This document shows, piece by piece, positions 1 to 7,623 of a stretch of DNA of 30,784 nt (position 1 is its first letter; the number at the start of each line of letters is the position of its first letter). The notes under the pieces are model-generated. The model made no database searches. It saw only the letters and a program-made list of their open reading frames with translations, and was not told the DNA's origin. This DNA is from JBIOJM01 sp044450785. GTDB lineage: Bacteria > Planctomycetota > Planctomycetia > Isosphaerales > Isosphaeraceae. The DNA is taken from NCBI GenBank assembly GCA_044450785.1, contig JBIOJM010000085.1, positions 1 to 30,784 on the forward strand, written 5' to 3'. The translations under genes and the position numbers were made by a program.

Positions 1-791
1 AATGCCTGGACCGCCCCGGTATCGGTGAGGGTGACTCCGCTGTTGACGACGCTGGTCCCCGTGCCGCCGGTCTTGGAGAGCGTCCCCGCGTTGACGAAGG
101 TGCCGCCCGCGGGCGTGCCGCCGCTGTTGATGATCTCGGCGCCGGTGGCGAAGGCGAAGCTGGCCCCCGCCTCGTTGTCGAACGCGGCGCCCGAGCCGAG
201 CAACAGGCCGTAACTGGTGTTGGCCGTGTTCTCGGACAGGGTGGCTGCGCCGGCGTTGTTGAGCGTGCGGCCCGTGAGGAACATCTGGTCGTTCGCCCCC
301 ACACCCCCCATGGTCAGCCCGCCGTTGGCGTTGGTCGTCCCCGTGCCCGACATCGTCCCGCCCGTCCAGGTCGTCAGCCCGGTGACCGTCAGCGCCCCCG
401 ACCCGCCGATGGTACCGCCGGTCAGCGTCAGGCCACCCCCGATCGAGGACGTCGTGGCGAGCGACAACGTATCGCTGCTGATGCTGAGACTCGAGTTCGT
501 ACTGGTCGTCAGGCTGTTGACCGTGTCGGTGACGCCGGTGCTAAGCGTCACCGTGCCGGTGCCAGTCAGGTTGATGACGGCGTCGTCGGTCGATTGAGGG
601 ACTTGCCCACCCACCCAGTTACTGCCCGTGTCCCAACTACCGCCGGTGGGATGGTTGGTGCTGTCCCACACGATCGTGGACAGCATGAGCCGATTCTCCA
701 GGCTATCGATCAGGGGCGGCACGCTCAGGAACCGCAGCCGCCTCGCCCCTCGCCACTTCTGATCAGCCCGCCATCCGCCTCGCTTCGTCAT
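1..791 (-). CDS. Large beta-helical surface protein with LEPR-like N-terminus (N-terminal 263 aa; runs off left edge)
   Basis: This frame is open from an ATG at 791 to the left edge, so only the N-terminus is present. The start is supported by a strong AGGAGG six bases upstream. A basic N-terminus (MTKRGGWRADQKW) is followed by LIDSLENRLMLS at about residues 31-42. That resembles the LEPR-x-L-L signature at the N-terminus of very large planctomycete repeat proteins. After it comes W-D-x-G-S-N-W at about 55-61, and then low-complexity Gly/Thr/Ser/Asn-rich sequence with short recurring T-G-G-T and x-L-x-L-T-x-T strands, typical of autotransporter-like or filamentous-haemagglutinin-like beta-helices. 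Expected location is outside the cell or on its surface, as an adhesin or structural repeat protein; ligand unknown. The LEPR and beta-helix reading is family knowledge; adhesion is inference. It lies just downstream of a decayed sigma/kinase junction. The plus-strand frames here are shadows of this repetitive GC-rich gene. Confidence 0.7.
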   Translation of the reverse strand, partial: MTKRGGWRADQKWRGARRLRFLSVPPLIDSLENRLMLSTIVWDSTNHPTGGSWDTGSNWVGGQVPQSTDDAVINLTGTGTVTLSTGVTDTVNSLTTSTNSSLSISSDTLSLATTSSIGGGLTLTGGTIGGSGALTVTGLTTWTGGTMSGTGTTNANGGLTMGGVGANDQMFLTGRTLNNAGAATLSENTANTSYGLLLGSGAAFDNEAGASFAFATGAEIINSGGTPAGGTFVNAGTLSKTGGTGTSVVNSGVTLTDTGAVQA

Positions 792-942
792 CGGTGCCTC
801 CTTCTCCGGCTGATTCATCGATCACGCCGAATCGGATCGCGGATCGCTCACCCCGACCGGGGGGCGGGTGCCGGGGAAGCCCGGCCAGGTATCCGCCGCG
901 TACATCAAATATCGCTTTGGCGTTCCGGGAGGTCGCGTTCAT
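763..942 (-). pseudogene. Kinase N-terminal stub fused to an unrelated tail
   Basis: The ATG at 942 and the next 11 codons (MNATSRNAKAIF) are identical to the start of the intact TPR kinase. Similarity ends at 906, and the frame then runs through about 47 unrelated residues to a stop at 763. That tail overlaps the first 29 bases of the surface-protein gene in another frame. The kinase catalytic domain is entirely absent. The most economical reading is a remnant left when the kinase of a duplicated sigma/kinase pair was lost or replaced. Expression of a 59-residue peptide cannot be excluded because the start-codon region is preserved. Confidence 0.6.
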
Positions 943-1121
943 GACACACCCTTCCTGCAACTCGCCGTAAGGCAATGCGACATCGGTACAGGATTTGTCC
1001 GGCCCAGGAAAAAGAATTTTCAGGGCTGGTCCTGGTCGTCCTTGCCTAAAAGCGCGCAGCGAAGCCAGGCCCGGGCGTATGCCCAGTGTTCGTAAGCACT
1101 TGATCGCGAGATACTCATGAG
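906..1121. repeat. Duplicated sigma-factor/kinase junction, copy A (relic)
   Basis: These 216 bases align without gaps to 4527-4742, with about ten mismatches. The segment covers the last 33 codons of an ECF sigma factor, the 77-base spacer, and the first 12 codons of a Ser/Thr kinase. Homology stops abruptly at both ends. Nine of the ten mismatches fall in the spacer, and only one in the 139 coding bases. This is therefore a broken copy of the neighbouring functional pair, or of a paralogous pair elsewhere in the genome. Confidence 0.9.
1020..1121 (-). pseudogene. C-terminal stub of an ECF sigma factor
   Basis: Read on the minus strand, these bases encode the last 33 residues of an ECF sigma factor (LMSISRSSAYEHWAYARAW... 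to KDDQDQP and a TGA stop). They differ from the intact gene at 4641-5216 by one residue (CALLGKD here, CALSGKD there). The piece corresponds to the end of the region 4 helix-turn-helix that reads the -35 element. The rest of region 4 and all of region 2 are missing: upstream of 1121 the reading frame continues into unrelated sequence. It cannot work as a sigma factor. Confidence 0.8.
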
Positions 1122-1280
1122 CAGGATCGCCGCGTTGACGAACTTGTGCACCCCGGCGTTTGATCCTGTGCATCTCGGTGAACCCGTGGGTGGGGTCGGA
1201 GTCGTCCGAAACGGCGATATCGAGGGAGTCCCCAGGGGAGGTAGCGTAATCCACGCCACTGATTTATGTCATGAACCTTG

Positions 1281-1303
1281 AACCACCGAGTGGTTAGTTT
1301 TTC
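1281..1303 (+). terminator. Hairpin with T-run at the 3' end of the TPR kinase gene
   Basis: A perfect 6-bp stem (AACCAC 1281-1286, loop CGA, GTGGTT 1290-1295) overlaps the kinase stop codon at 1294-1296. On the plus strand it is followed by AGTTTTT, the form of an intrinsic terminator for rightward transcription. Read leftward, the way the kinase gene runs, the hairpin lies directly after the stop but lacks a U-tract. It may act as a weak or bidirectional transcript end. Confidence 0.4.
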
Positions 1304-4300
1304 CTCTCCAGCTTCGCCATCAGTTTCTTGAAATCATCGCGCTCGCGGAGAATTTCGAGGTCCGTGTCCTGCTTCATGTGCGCGAGGTTGTTGTACCCGC
1401 CGGCAGCGGCTTGCTTCAGCCAGGCCATCGCGCGGTCGGCCTCGGCTGCGGCCTTCTTGGCGCCGGACCCTGACTTGTCGGTGGCGCGGAACACGGCGGC
1501 GGCGACGGCTCGACAGCAGGCGGCTTCGTACAGGCTGGTGGCGTCGGTGCGCTTCAGCTTCTCCCACATCTCCGCCGTCGCCTGGCAGCCGGCGGCGTCC
1601 TTGCTCTTCTCAAAGTGCCGCAGACGAAGCTCCATCACGCTTGCCTGCAGACCCGGATGGACGTCCTTGCCCGCGGCCCGCTGGAGGCACTCGTCGATGA
1701 TCGGCAGCGCCTCCGCGCCACGATCAAATTTGACAAGGCTTTCTGCCAGATGCCACGTGGTCAAGAGCGTGTCGGGGTGGTCGGGGCCGAGCTTGGCTTT
1801 CCGCAGCGCCAGCGTCGCTTCGCGGAGCTTGAGGGCGTCGGCGTGCCGGCCAAGGGCGGCGAAAATGATGGCCAGGCTGTTCATGCTCATCAGCGTTTGG
1901 GGGTGGTCGGGGCCGAGCTTGACCTTCCGCAGCGCCAGCGTCTGTTCGCAGAGCTTGAGGGCGTCGCAGTACCGGCCGAGGGCGTAGTAGCTGCTGGCCA
2001 GGTTGTTCATGCTCATCAGCGTGTGGGGGTGGTCGGGGCCGAGCTTGGCTTTCGTGAGCGCCAGCGTCGCTTCGCGGAGCTTGAGGGCGTCTGAGTGCCG
2101 GCCGAGGTCACCGTAGGTGTTGGCGAGGTTCGCGAGCATGTTGAGCGTGTCGGGGTGGTCGGGGCCCTTGAGGCGGATGGCTTCTTGGTGTGCGACAATG
2201 GCTTCGTCCAGCCGCCCTGTTTTTGCCAGGGCGGTGCCCAGGCTGGAGTGTGCCTCGGCGTAATCCGGCTGGAGGGCGATGGCCTTGCGGTATTCCGGGA
2301 TCGCTTGCTGCTCCTTGCCTTGGTAGCCAAGGGCGTTGCCGTAGAAGAGGTGCAGCACAGCAGAATCGGCGTTGACGCGAACCGCCTCCTGGCAAAGGGC
2401 AGCGGCTTCCTCCCAGGCCCCCATGTCCCCAAGGGTACGGCACAGCATCGCGTACACGGCAGGGCTGTTGGGCCGAAGGGCGAGCGCGACCGAGAGGAAG
2501 CGAATGGCCTGGTCCCGGCGGGGCGGCTCCTGCCTCAGGAGTGTCTTGGCAAGATCATAGTTCAGCCAGAAGGACGTCGGATGCCGCCGTTGCGCCCGAC
2601 GCAACAGCGTTTCTGCCTGCTCGTGCGCGCCGTGATCGCTCAGGGCACGTGCAAGAAGCCCCAGCGTAAGGGCGGGAACGTCGTGGAGCGGGCCGGCAGC
2701 GGCGACCTCCACGAGCGCCTCTCGGTTCCTTTTCTGGAGCACCCCTCGCATGCGAACCCGCCAGGGGTCTGGGTCCGCGGCGCTGGCCGCCGCCAGCAAT
2801 TGTTCCCAGCTCTTGCCCTGGGGCGGCGCGGGAACCGGTGCCGCCAGCGTGTAGCGCCGGGCCTCCGCCCAGGCATCCAGCGCCAGCGCCAGTTGCAGCC
2901 GGATGGGCCGGTCCCGGATCAGTTCCCCGGCCTTTGCGGGCTCCAGCGCCTCCACGTCAATGCCATAGTCCCGGAAGGCCTGGGCGTACTCGGAGTCGAG
3001 CTTTACAAAGTCGAACCACAAGGGATTCTGCTTCAGGCTGGTCAGGTCAAAAAGAATTCCCTCCAGCCGCAGGATCATTTCCAGATCCTTGCGGACGTGG
3101 CGCACGCGCTCCTGGAGGCCTTGACTCGCGGCATCATCGGCCAACAGCACGTCCGCTCGCTTGGCTGCCGACAGGGCTTCCGGGTAGTTGCCACCCCCGC
3201 GGAAGCGCTCCGCTTCGTTCAAGGCCAAGTTCACCCCCGCTTCCATCGTCAGTTGCCGCACGGCCCGGTCCCGCGCCACCCAGCCGATGCTGCCGGCCAC
3301 CGTTCCCACCGCCGCGAGCAGCACCAGGCCCAGGAGCAACGCGGTCACCAGCGCTCGCTTGTTCCGCCGGGCGAACTTTCGGAAGCGATACCCCGCCGAC
3401 GGCGGGCATGCCAGCACCGGCTCGTCGTTGAGGTAGCGCTGTACATCGGCGGCGAAGCCGTTGGCCGTCTCGTAACGCCGGTTGCGGTCCTTCTCCAGGC
3501 ACTTCATCACGATCCAGTCCAGCTCGCCGCGCACCAGCTTCGCCAGCTTGGCCGGTTCCATGTGCCGCTGGGCCGAGATTGACGCCAGCGCCTCGCCCGA
3601 GTCGCTGAGCCGTGTGCTCGGCTTCGGGGGCTCCTCCTCCTTGATCATGCGGAGAATCTCGCCATAGGCTGCCTCCTTGATCCGCTTGTGGGAGAGCGGG
3701 GTGCTGCCCGCCAGCAACTCGTACAAGAGCACGCCCAGCGAGTAGATGTCGCTGCGGGTATCGACGCCCAAGGCGCTCATCTGCGCCTGCTCCGGGCTCA
3801 TGTATTCCAGCGTGCCGATCATGGTGCCGTACTGCGTGAACAGGGTCCGCTCGGTCAGCGGCTGCTCGGTCGCCTTGGCCACGCCGAAGTCGATCACCTT
3901 GGGCACCGGCCTACCGTCGTAGAGCGTGACCATGACGTTGGACGGCTTGACGTCGCGGTGGATGATGCCCTTCTGGTGGGCATGCTGGATCGCCTGACAG
4001 ACGGGTACAAACAGTTCCAGCCGCTCGCGCGGCGTCAGGTGGTTGTCGTCGCAGTACTTGGTGATCGGCACGCCGTGGACCAACTCCATGACAAAGAACG
4101 GCTGACCAGTGTCGGTGGTACCGGCGTCGTGGACACGGGCGATGTTGATATGGTCCATCATGGCCAGGGCTTGCCGCTCGGCCTCGAAGCGGGCGATCAC
4201 CTGGCGGCTGTCCATGCCGGCCTTGATGACCTTGAGGGCAACCTTTCGCCGGACGGGCTTGTCCTGCTCGGCCATGAAGACGGTGCCCATGCCGCCCTCG

Positions 4301-4563
4301 CCGATCTGCTGCAAGAGCTTGTACGGGCCGACGGCCGTCCCCGGACCTTCTCTGATCGGCTGATCGACGGTGGTGCCCGGGCCGGAAGCGGGCGACTCCA
4401 GGAAACTGCCCGCTTCCGCGTTGGCATGGAGAAGGTCCCTCACGCGGCCACGCAGCTCGTCGTCCTCGCCGCAGGCCTCGGCCAGGTGGGAATCCCACTG
4501 GTCGGGCGCCAGCTTGAGGGCCGCCACAAATATCGCTTTGGCGTTCCGGGAGGTCGCGTTCAT
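1294..4563 (-). CDS. Membrane-anchored Ser/Thr protein kinase with C-terminal TPR domain
   Basis: This encodes a Hanks-type Ser/Thr kinase of 1089 aa. Residues 82-380 form the kinase domain: glycine loop GEGGMGTV (88-95), invariant Lys in VALKV (K111), catalytic HRDVKPSN (202-209), DFG (225-227) and the SPE motif (256-258). One hydrophobic segment (about 404-428) follows, preceded by the basic RKFARRNKR. The remainder is TPR, ending in 42-residue kinesin-light-chain-like units (ALKLREATLAL...LGPDHPxTL). The predicted topology is a cytoplasmic kinase with the TPR scaffold across the membrane. The start at 4563 (MNATSRNAK) is chosen because AGGAAAGG lies just upstream; an upstream in-frame codon at 4581 has no such support. 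It sits 77 bases after an ECF sigma gene, an arrangement common in planctomycetes, which suggests joint signalling. Substrates are unknown. Confidence 0.93.
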   Translation of the reverse strand: MNATSRNAKAIFVAALKLAPDQWDSHLAEACGEDDELRGRVRDLLHANAEAGSFLESPASGPGTTVDQPIREGPGTAVGPYKLLQQIGEGGMGTVFMAEQDKPVRRKVALKVIKAGMDSRQVIARFEAERQALAMMDHINIARVHDAGTTDTGQPFFVMELVHGVPITKYCDDNHLTPRERLELFVPVCQAIQHAHQKGIIHRDVKPSNVMVTLYDGRPVPKVIDFGVAKATEQPLTERTLFTQYGTMIGTLEYMSPEQAQMSALGVDTRSDIYSLGVLLYELLAGSTPLSHKRIKEAAYGEILRMIKEEEPPKPSTRLSDSGEALASISAQRHMEPAKLAKLVRGELDWIVMKCLEKDRNRRYETANGFAADVQRYLNDEPVLACPPSAGYRFRKFARRNKRALVTALLLGLVLLAAVGTVAGSIGWVARDRAVRQLTMEAGVNLALNEAERFRGGGNYPEALSAAKRADVLLADDAASQGLQERVRHVRKDLEMILRLEGILFDLTSLKQNPLWFDFVKLDSEYAQAFRDYGIDVEALEPAKAGELIRDRPIRLQLALALDAWAEARRYTLAAPVPAPPQGKSWEQLLAAASAADPDPWRVRMRGVLQKRNREALVEVAAAGPLHDVPALTLGLLARALSDHGAHEQAETLLRRAQRRHPTSFWLNYDLAKTLLRQEPPRRDQAIRFLSVALALRPNSPAVYAMLCRTLGDMGAWEEAAALCQEAVRVNADSAVLHLFYGNALGYQGKEQQAIPEYRKAIALQPDYAEAHSSLGTALAKTGRLDEAIVAHQEAIRLKGPDHPDTLNMLANLANTYGDLGRHSDALKLREATLALTKAKLGPDHPHTLMSMNNLASSYYALGRYCDALKLCEQTLALRKVKLGPDHPQTLMSMNSLAIIFAALGRHADALKLREATLALRKAKLGPDHPDTLLTTWHLAESLVKFDRGAEALPIIDECLQRAAGKDVHPGLQASVMELRLRHFEKSKDAAGCQATAEMWEKLKRTDATSLYEAACCRAVAAAVFRATDKSGSGAKKAAAEADRAMAWLKQAAAGGYNNLAHMKQDTDLEILRERDDFKKLMAKLERKN
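1774..2151 (-). repeat. 126-bp tandem DNA repeats encoding TPR units
   Basis: The string GGGGTGGTCGGGG recurs at 1774, 1900, 2026 and 2152, an exact 126-base period. Each unit encodes one 42-residue TPR of the kinase. Units are closely similar at DNA level, indicating recent unit duplication or gene conversion inside the gene, and the array could gain or lose units by recombination. Confidence 0.85.
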
Positions 4564-4742
4564 TACACACCTTTCCTGCAACTCGTCTCAAGGCAATGCG
4601 ACATCGGGACAGGATTTGTCCGGGCCAGGAGAAAGAATTCTCAGGGCTGGTCCTGGTCGTCCTTGCCTGAAAGCGCGCAGCGAAGCCAGGCCCGGGCGTA
4701 TGCCCAGTGTTCGTAAGCACTTGATCGCGAGATACTCATGAG
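4527..4742. repeat. Duplicated sigma-factor/kinase junction, copy B (in intact genes)
   Basis: This is the partner of 906-1121. Here the segment lies inside functional genes: the C-terminal codons of the ECF sigma factor, the 77-base spacer, and the first codons of the TPR kinase. The two copies lie about 3.6 kb apart in the same orientation, so recombination between them could delete the whole kinase gene. Confidence 0.9.
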
Positions 4743-5216
4743 TTGAGCCGCTTCCTCGATCGACATCCCCGCAAAGTAACGGAGCTTGACGATCTGGGCG
4801 GCGTCCGGATCTTCGGTGCCGAGTTTGACGATCATCTCGTCGAGGACCAGCAGCTCATCCGGGGACGCACTGGAAGCCAGATGGAAACTTTCCAAGTCCA
4901 CCCGCTTCCTGTCGCCACCCCGCTTCAGTCGCTGCTTCCCGCGCGCGGTTTCAATGATAATGCGCCGCATGGCCTCGGCGGCAGCGGCAAAGAAGTGGCC
5001 GCGGCTGTCCCAGCGCTGGATCTTCTCTACGTCCACCAGGCGGAGGTACGCTTCATGGACCAGGGCCGTGGCCTGGAGCGTCTGACCGGGCGCCTCCTGG
5101 GCCATTTTCTGTGCCGCCAGCTTGCGCAGCTCGTCGTAGACGAGCGGCAAGAGCTGCTCGGCGGCGTGCGGGTCGCCTTGCTCGATAGCCGATAGGATGC
5201 CCGTAACATCGCTCAT
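4641..5216 (-). CDS. ECF-family RNA polymerase sigma factor
   Basis: This is a 191-residue sigma factor of the planctomycete-rich group resembling Pfam Sigma70_ECF, which directs RNA polymerase to alternative promoters. Region 2 is seen in LLPLVYDELRKLAAQKM and in TALVHEAYLRLVD, with WDSRGHFFAAAAEAMRRII around the -10-binding part. Region 4 is IVKLRYFAGMSIEEAAQLM followed by SISRSSAYEHWAYARAWL, the helix-turn-helix that contacts the -35 element. The ATG at 5216 is chosen because homologues usually begin MSDVT; a TTG three codons upstream is possible, and neither has a clear Shine-Dalgarno sequence. No anti-sigma gene is visible; the adjacent Ser/Thr kinase probably controls it, as proposed for similar pairs (inference). 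A truncated copy of its 3' end lies at 1020-1121. Confidence 0.93.
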   Translation of the reverse strand: MSDVTGILSAIEQGDPHAAEQLLPLVYDELRKLAAQKMAQEAPGQTLQATALVHEAYLRLVDVEKIQRWDSRGHFFAAAAEAMRRIIIETARGKQRLKRGGDRKRVDLESFHLASSASPDELLVLDEMIVKLGTEDPDAAQIVKLRYFAGMSIEEAAQLMSISRSSAYEHWAYARAWLRCALSGKDDQDQP

Positions 5217-5350
5217 AGCGTTCAAGCATAAACGCCCAAGAGCAGAGCAGCCATCCCATCGACCGAAAGGGTGCTTGTGCCGCTCAAGAGCTCCGGGAGG
5301 CTCCTTCGGTCGACCTTCCCATTACGGTGCCTCCTCGAGCCGCCTGCTGC

Positions 5351-5380
5351 TTGACAGTCGCGCGCGGGGTCTTCTACGAT
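5351..5380 (+). promoter_or_regulatory. Putative sigma70 promoter for the plsX-fab cluster
   Basis: TTGACA (5351-5356) and TACGAT (5375-5380) are separated by 18 bases, a near-consensus housekeeping promoter in GC-rich DNA. It would give plsX a leader of about 140 bases. The 308-base gap between the sigma gene (minus) and plsX (plus) otherwise holds no convincing gene. rpmF, often found before plsX in bacteria, is absent. Confidence 0.55.
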
Positions 5381-5524
5381 GAACTTGTCCGGTTCTCGCT
5401 GCCGAAAAGGGAACCGCCTCGGGATGCGGAAAGGGGATTTCCTCCAGCTTTCCGGCATCCCGACGTCATTTTCGATGAGCATAGGCCCACTGGTGGACGG
5501 CATCAAGACCTTGCGAGTGATTCG

Positions 5525-6598
5525 ATGCGCGTAGCCTTGGACGCGATGGGAGGGGATTTCGCTCCGGGTCCGATCGTTACCGGAGCCTGTGAAGCGGTCG
5601 GCGACGATCCCGATCTGACGGTCGTCCTGGTCGGCGACCGCGATCGAATCGAGGCCGAGCTGGCCAGGGCACCCGCGGCTCCCAGGCATCGCCTGCCGAT
5701 CCATCACGCCAGCCAGGTCATCGGCATGGACGAAAAGCCGGTCGAGGCCCTGAGAAAGAAGCGGGACAACTCGATTTCCCGCTGCTGGGGACTGATGGCC
5801 GCCGGCGACGTCAAGGCGGTCGTCTCGGCCGGAAACACCGGCGCAATGGTCGCGTCGGCCCTCTTGAACGCCAAGATGTTCTTACCAGGCGTTCGCCGGC
5901 CCGGCATCGCCGCGATCTTCCCGTCGCATCAGGGCCCGATCGTGATCATCGACGTGGGCGCCAATATGAACGCCAAGGCGGAGGACCTCTACCAGTACGG
6001 CATCATGGGGGCGATCTACGCCGAGACCATCCTGGGCGTGACCAGCCCGCGCATCGGCTTGTTGAACGTCGGCACCGAGGACGAGAAAGGGACCGAGCTG
6101 ACCCGCTCGACCCGCGCCCTCTTCCAGGACAGCCCCTGGTCCGCCCGCTTCGTCGGAAACATCGAGGGCCGCGATATCCACGACGGACATGTGCGCGTCG
6201 TCATCTGCGACGGCTTCGTCGGCAACGTCTTGCTCAAGGCCGGCGAAGGGGCCGTCGAGTTCTTGTTCACCACCCTCCGGGAAGAGCTGGCCCTCCTCAT
6301 GCCCGACCTACCCGGGGACGCCGGCCACAAGGTCGCCGCCAGCCTGAAACGCCTCAAGACCCGGTTCGAGTACGAGGAGTTCGGCGGTGCCCCGCTGCTG
6401 GGCATTCGCGGCGCGTGCATCATCTGCCACGGCGCCTCCGGCGCGCGGGCAATCAAGAACGCCTTGCGCGTGGCCGGCGCGATGGCCGAAGATCGCCTGG
6501 GCGACCGCATCGTCGAACAGTTGGCGGGCCCCCGAGCCGCTGCTCGCAGCGACGCCCGCGCCGAATCCCAGGCCTCGTCGGAATTTGACTCGGCTTGA
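5525..6598 (+). CDS. plsX: Phosphate acyltransferase PlsX
   Basis: PlsX transfers the acyl group from acyl-ACP to inorganic phosphate, making acyl-phosphate for PlsY in phosphatidic acid synthesis. It is a peripheral membrane enzyme. The 357 residues show the family hallmarks: MRVALDAMGGDFAP at the start, VSAGNTGAM at about 108-116, IDVGANMNAKAEDLYQYG in the middle, GLLNVGTEDEKGTEL, and a C-terminal HGASGARAIKNALR. The ATG at 5525 is chosen because MRVALDAMGGD matches the usual N-terminus; the frame is open upstream to 5327 but that extension is unlike PlsX. About 20 residues of Ala/Arg/Ser-rich sequence extend the C-terminus. It is the first gene of the fatty-acid cluster, 54 bases before fabD. 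Confidence 0.95.
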   Translation: MRVALDAMGGDFAPGPIVTGACEAVGDDPDLTVVLVGDRDRIEAELARAPAAPRHRLPIHHASQVIGMDEKPVEALRKKRDNSISRCWGLMAAGDVKAVVSAGNTGAMVASALLNAKMFLPGVRRPGIAAIFPSHQGPIVIIDVGANMNAKAEDLYQYGIMGAIYAETILGVTSPRIGLLNVGTEDEKGTELTRSTRALFQDSPWSARFVGNIEGRDIHDGHVRVVICDGFVGNVLLKAGEGAVEFLFTTLREELALLMPDLPGDAGHKVAASLKRLKTRFEYEEFGGAPLLGIRGACIICHGASGARAIKNALRVAGAMAEDRLGDRIVEQLAGPRAAARSDARAESQASSEFDSA

Positions 6599-6652
6599 AG
6601 CGGAAGAACCGCGACGCCAGCACCGAAGGGCCGACGTGAGGACCGTCCATCA

Positions 6653-7564
6653 ATGCCCAAGATCGCCTTCTTATTTCCCGGCCAGGGGGCGCAATTCGTC
6701 GGGATGGCCCACGCGCTGGATCAAGAGTTTCCCGCGGTTCGCACGTTGTTCGACCAGGCCGCAGAGATCCTCGAGATCGACCTGAGGCGCTTGTGCTTCG
6801 AGGGGCCCGCCAGGGCGCTGGAGGCTACCGACGTCAGCCAGCCGGCAATCTTCGTGGCCAGCCTGGCGGCCCTCGAAAGCCTCAAGGTCAGCCTTCCCGA
6901 GGTCGTCGCGGCGTGCGAGGGTGCCGCCGGGCTGAGCCTGGGCGAATACACCGCCCTCGTCTTCGCGGGCGCGATGGAATTCGAGGCTGGGCTCAAGGTT
7001 GTCCGCCGTCGCGGTCAGGCGATGCAGGCCGCCGCCGGAGCCACGCCCAGCGGCATGACCAGCATCCTGGGCCTCGATGAGCCGCAAGTCGACGAGCTGT
7101 GCCGCCGCATCGAACCATTCGGCCGGCTCTGGAAGGCGAACCTCCTCGGCCCCGGCAACATCGTCGTCTCCGGCGAGGCGCCCGCCCTCGAACACGTCGA
7201 ATCGGTCGCCGCCCTACTGGGCGCCATGAAGGTCCTCCCCCTCGCCGTCGCCGGGGCGTTCCACTCCGCCCTGATGAAACCGGCCGACGACCAGCTCGCC
7301 CAGATCCTGGACCAGACGCCGATCACCTCACCCCGCATTCCCGTTTACTCAAACGTCGATGCCACACCCCACGCCGGACCCGACGACCTCCGCCGCACGC
7401 TCGTCGCCCAGGTCCTCCAGGGCGTCCGCTGGGAAGATTCCATGCGCCGCATGCTGTCCGACGGCTTCGACTCCTTCTACGAAATCGGGCCCGGCCGCGT
7501 CCTCACCGGATTGCTGAAGCGCATCGACCGCAAGGTTCCGTGCACGAGCGTCCCCGCGCGGTAG
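6653..7564 (+). CDS. fabD: Malonyl-CoA:ACP transacylase FabD
   Basis: FabD loads malonyl groups from CoA onto acyl carrier protein, supplying the extender unit for fatty-acid elongation in the cytoplasm. The 303-residue length is normal. Visible motifs are FLFPGQGAQFVGM (residues 6-18, with the oxyanion Gln11), the nucleophile elbow GLSLGEY with Ser95, the malonyl-carboxylate Arg in the VVRRRGQAM region (about 116-124), and catalytic His204 in GAFHSALM. The usual His just before the nucleophile (GHSLGE) is Leu here; the G-x-S-x-G elbow is retained, so activity is expected. The ATG at 6653 gives MPKIAFLFPGQG with a GAGG-like site upstream. It follows plsX closely. fabH, often found between them, is missing. 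Confidence 0.96.
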   Translation: MPKIAFLFPGQGAQFVGMAHALDQEFPAVRTLFDQAAEILEIDLRRLCFEGPARALEATDVSQPAIFVASLAALESLKVSLPEVVAACEGAAGLSLGEYTALVFAGAMEFEAGLKVVRRRGQAMQAAAGATPSGMTSILGLDEPQVDELCRRIEPFGRLWKANLLGPGNIVVSGEAPALEHVESVAALLGAMKVLPLAVAGAFHSALMKPADDQLAQILDQTPITSPRIPVYSNVDATPHAGPDDLRRTLVAQVLQGVRWEDSMRRMLSDGFDSFYEIGPGRVLTGLLKRIDRKVPCTSVPAR

Positions 7565-7623
7565 AATGGGGTGAACCCGAGGCGCGTTCCCCAGTCATTG
7601 TCCTCCAACTAAGGGCGCCGACC

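Noticed and set aside
2095..3582. A 495-codon plus-strand frame, and 3688-4716, opposite the TPR kinase
   Set aside because: The minus strand carries clear kinase and TPR motifs. The plus frames are Arg/Pro/Gln-rich with no recognisable motif, as expected from the complement of GC-rich coding DNA.
5379..5531. A 50-codon frame starting ATGAACTTG upstream of plsX, considered as rpmF or a leader
   Set aside because: The translation has no L32 features (no MAVPKR start, no zinc Cys pairs), its ATG overlaps the putative -10 box, and it overlaps the plsX start.
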